From Acanthochromis polyacanthus (lineage: Eukaryota > Chordata > Actinopteri > Pomacentridae), in the NCBI RefSeq assembly GCF_021347895.1, contig NC_067119.1:11746534-11810533 (forward strand): a stretch of 64,000 nt of DNA, written 5' to 3'. Both the position numbers and the translations under genes were made by a program. The notes beneath the pieces were generated by a model. That model was not told the DNA's origin. It saw only the letters and a program-made list of their open reading frames with translations, and searched no databases. Of this stretch, positions 60,601 to 64,000 are shown one piece after another (position 1 is the first letter of the stretch; each line of letters opens with the position of its first letter).

Positions 60601-62799
60601 TCAGCAAAAGTGGACAACATAATGAGCTGAATGGCAACTTTATGCTCTTTGTGCATGAAAGCAGTTGTGTTTTCTTTCCATTATGTTGCTGTTTATACAA
60701 AAAACATTCATAGATGTCATACAGATAACGCTATACATTACATTTACCTACATATTTTACGTCTCCTATATATTAAGACTTGTCAAAAGGTAATTTGTGG
60801 GATTTCTTGCCTTCATAAGAAGCTTGAGACCATCCACTGTGTGCAGAAATCTACATCATGCCAAGATTATTAAAAAAAATCCATTATTGTTTGATGAAGG
60901 TCAGCTTGTCCGCAAAATTTCAAGAACTTTCAGAAAAAAGGCATAATGCTGTGATGAAACTGGCTCTACAGTGCCGCTCAGGGAAGGGCAGATCCTCTTC
61001 TGCTGCAGAGGATAAGTTCATTAGAGTTACCAGCCTCAGCGATCACCAATTAATGGCACCTCAGATTAGAGCCCACATCAATGCTTCCCGAGCAGCAGAC
61101 ACATTTCAGACACATTAAGTGCTCAGAGGAGACTGCGGGAATCGGGTTTTCATGGTCGAATTGCGGCAGAGAAACCACTACTCAGGGAGACCAGTAAGAA
61201 GACGGAGACATGCTTGGTTCAAGAAACACAATGAAGAGACATCAGAACAGTGAAAATCTGCACTTTGGCTGAAATGTGAGATTTCTGTGTCCTTGCAGAG
61301 GGTCTTTGTGAGATGCAAAGAAGGTGATGGTATCTGCATGTGTGGATCAGGCTGTGAAGGATGGAGGAGAAGGTGTGAGGATGTGGGGGAGTTTCGCTGG
61401 TGACACTGTTGGCGATTTATTCAGAGTGCAAAACCTCGACTGCTACTGTAGTGTACCGTACTCACAGTTGAATAGAAATCTGTTTTTTTTCCGCCTTATA
61501 TACAAACAAAAGAAGGAAGAAAATAGGAAACTGAAAAGACATATAAGAGGAAAGATTTGTGCAAGGAGAAAAAATTACAAATGAAACCAATACTTGAACT
61601 GTCAACAAAGTGCAGTATTTAAGTGAAGAGGCGCAACAAATTCAAAACATGCACAGTGTGGGAGTGAAACTGCTTCTAACTGTTGGTACAAAATACTTGC
61701 ATTTCTGTCTGAGTAGCTCTTCTGTTAATAGCATCTACCTGATGAGAGCGAGAGTGATCGGTCTGTCAGACTGTGTTGGTGTTGCATCTGTGACAATCTC
61801 CCTATCATGGTACCTAAATGACACCCACAGATGGCAACTGTGTTCCTGAGCGGTTTAATGTGCTGCTTTTTTTCTGCGGCTTCCACTCCTCATCAGTACA
61901 GGTTTCTGACAAAGCTATGAAATGCAAATCACTACTGTTAGGACAGGCTTCTTTTTGCTGTTCAACCGGTTGACAATGATTTTTGGACATTTTAGCTCAT
62001 AACAATGGGGGGAAAAAGTACATTTTTTAAACGTCAGCATCGGTGATGGTAATAGTAATGTTTCTGCTTTCTGCTGTTTGCCTTTTGCCAGGTGATGTTC
62101 AGCAGCTAACAGTTTCTTGTAGTTTCAGAGAAAACAGCCAAACAATTGCTGAATACAAACACAACTTGTGTAAAATCTCAGAAACTGTTTAGGTGATAAA
62201 TTTCAGCAATCATATTTACTCTGATTTGCCACTTTTTACCTTTGTTGGATGCACTGAATATTGCGATGACATTTAGAATATTATGAAATGACTCATATAA
62301 GGTCTGTGATTTTACTTTTATCATGCAGTAATTGCCATTAAATTAATGGTGTGTGTGGAAACTGAACAGGAGAATAAATCAGTGTTTATATCAGACATTG
62401 CCAGTGCCTTTTGCCTTAGAAATGTTTTGAGCTTGTTAACTCTTAGTGGAGGTTTCAGGAGATCCAGATGTTTGAAGCATAATTCTTTAAAACTTTTTTA
62501 AAAAACTTTACTCTCCTTTACTTAAATAAATATGTAAACATTTATTTTATTGATTTACTATTACTGCTATTAGCATTATTTTTTGGTCTTGTGTTCATGG
62601 TTTTGCTCTCTATTTTCTCTTATTCCACTTGTTCTTCCCCTTACCTGGATGTGGAATGTTAGTATTTTATCTGATGCTGACAATCTTTTAACATGTTTCG
62701 CTTTATTTCTACACATTTGCCTTCCTGGTCTTTCTCCTTCTGTTCGGACTGACCAGCCTTCTGTTGTTCAACGTTCTTCCTGAGCATCCTTGTTTTCTT
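57697..62799. other. Intergenic; candidate conserved noncoding stretches at 59.9-61.1 kb
   Basis: No supported gene. 59,920-60,560 and 60,890-61,140 are repeat-free and contain POU-like ATGCAAT and homeodomain-like CAATTAATGG words. A 71-codon frame at 60,000-60,215 is protein-like in composition but matches no family I recognise and has no exon context. Confidence 0.4.
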
Positions 62800-62878
62800 T
62801 TTGGATCAATTTGTAAAGCACTTTGTCAACTCATTTTCAAAATGTACTACATAAATAAAGTTATTATAATTATAATAT
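62800..62878 (+). repeat. SINE/L2-type 3' tail
   Basis: TTGTAAAGCACTTTGTCAAC is followed by TACATAAATAAAGTTATTAT and an AT-rich simple repeat, the common 3' end shared by L2-mobilised fish SINEs. The 5' part is not recognisable. Confidence 0.6.
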
Positions 62879-63299
62879 CATCTAGTTAGAAAGTCATCTT
62901 CCTTGCATGCCCAAATAAAGATATAATTCACCTCTCCATACATGTGACGATCCCATTGAGTACTGAACCCTAAATCCATTCAGCTAAGTCACATTGCATA
63001 TTTCACGCAGCACTCTCTCGAGACCTCTCTCCCCAAAACACGTAACACAGGAACACAGGGGCCCTCCGGGAGAATGAATTATTGCTTCCTCATAAGTGGC
63101 CTGTGGAGACACTACCCAAAGAAGGAAATAAAAAGAATTCCTTCACACCTTTAAGTCAGGACTGATTTGCTTAATCGCGGTGGCATTTAAATCAACTTTA
63201 TTTTCACTTCACCTCTCTGTGAGTCACACAAACTCGTCTCTGTGAAAAGGACTCATCATTATTCTGAATTCCCTTCTATCGGTTTTTGCTGCTTGCAAA

Positions 63300-63480
63300 T
63301 TTAATTACGCAGTCCCTATCATATTTTGCAATGCAGTCATGAGTGAAATGTGAATATAGAAAAGTGAACTAAGGACGCACCTCTGGGGTGCACCTGCTTT
63401 CATTACCACTGCAGATGAAGTGGAATTATCTATTCCCGCTGTTTGTTCTTTCTGCCTGGAACAAAAAAGAAAAAAAAGGG
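63300..63480 (-). mobile_element. Rex1-like LINE reverse-transcriptase relic
   Basis: On the minus strand the frame reads STSSAVVMKAGAPQRCVLSS, then LFYIHISLMTALQN. This resembles the GAPQGCVLSPLLYxLxTHDC block of Rex1/Babar-type elements, with the G-to-R change and other substitutions expected in a dead copy. The YADD/FADD box is not reached before a stop. Confidence 0.7.
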
Positions 63481-64000
63481 GCAGCAAAATGCCTGCGTGC
63501 TGTGATGTACTGGTCAGTTTTTGATGCATACGCTGGCTGGTGGCGATAGATAATTAAAGAATATGGTTTGTGTACGTGTGACCTTTAATGTGGTCTCACT
63601 CAGATTTAGCAAAGGGCTGATCTGCTCAAAGCAAATCCAAATACCTTCTATTTCCATTCATCAAAATAGTGCTTTTTTGGTCAAAGCACTCCACACTGAA
63701 AAACATGTTTCTAACTCAGAATCCCATTTTCCAACCCCCAAGTAAAATATATTCATAACGGGAGCATGCAGCTGTCTGACAAATTGGATCAGGTTTGACT
63801 TTTATCAGCTTGACAAGAAGACAAAGATAAAATTAGTCTTTACTCTATGTTTAATAGTGCTGATAAAATTACTTACTATGCTTTTATATCATTTCCGCCC
63901 CATGACTCCAAGACTCTGTCTTTCTGTCTGATGCCACTGGCAGAGTGCAGAGTGCTGCTCCCTCATCATCCCCCCAGGGGGTCTCAAGATAAGTCTGAGG

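Overview
The window is nuclear DNA from a ray-finned fish, probably a percomorph. It is AT-rich. The one intact gene is split into short exons with GT/AG introns. The dispersed repeats (Tc1/mariner relatives, L2-like and Rex1-like LINE relics, a tRNA-derived SINE head, MITEs) are typical of teleosts. There are no operons and no bacterial features, and most long open frames are chance frames in noncoding DNA.

The only intact gene I can support is the cytosolic threonyl-tRNA synthetase gene, tars1, on the minus strand from about 40.7 kb (promoter) to about 19.65 kb (poly(A) signal). I reconstructed 19 coding exons whose splice phases agree throughout. They give a 724-residue protein with TGS, editing, class II catalytic and anticodon-binding domains and every metal and motif residue I looked for. 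A C/EBP-ATF composite-like site and a CRE-like site lie about 90-120 bp upstream of the start codon, as expected for an ATF4-responsive synthetase gene.

Left part (1-19.6 kb): mostly unannotatable intergenic DNA with a 238-bp foldback MITE (5.7 kb) and an unclassified GC-rich repeat (11.3-11.9 kb). Next come a degenerate 48-bp minisatellite (12.25 kb) and a frameshifted intronless nmrk2-like retropseudogene (12.8-13.2 kb). That pseudogene runs straight into a large 38/39-bp satellite (13.24-17.45 kb). The satellite is broken by a 49-bp tandem array of a different family and by a 5'-truncated LINE flanked by a 7-bp repeat.

Middle (19.6-40.8 kb): tars1. Its introns hold two DNA-transposon-like elements. 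One of them, at 24,595-25,168, has 19-bp terminal inverted repeats and a 9-bp direct repeat, and contains a fragment resembling the ATP-binding part of a RecQ-type helicase.

Right part (40.8-64 kb): no convincing gene. It holds a Tc1-type relic, an L2-like LINE relic, a composite element with a tRNA-derived SINE head and a Rex1-like 3' end, a 391-bp TA-flanked MITE, several LINE/SINE tails, and low-repeat stretches that could be conserved noncoding elements. I see no new multi-gene system. The most unusual items are the helicase-carrying nonautonomous element and the nested satellite locus.
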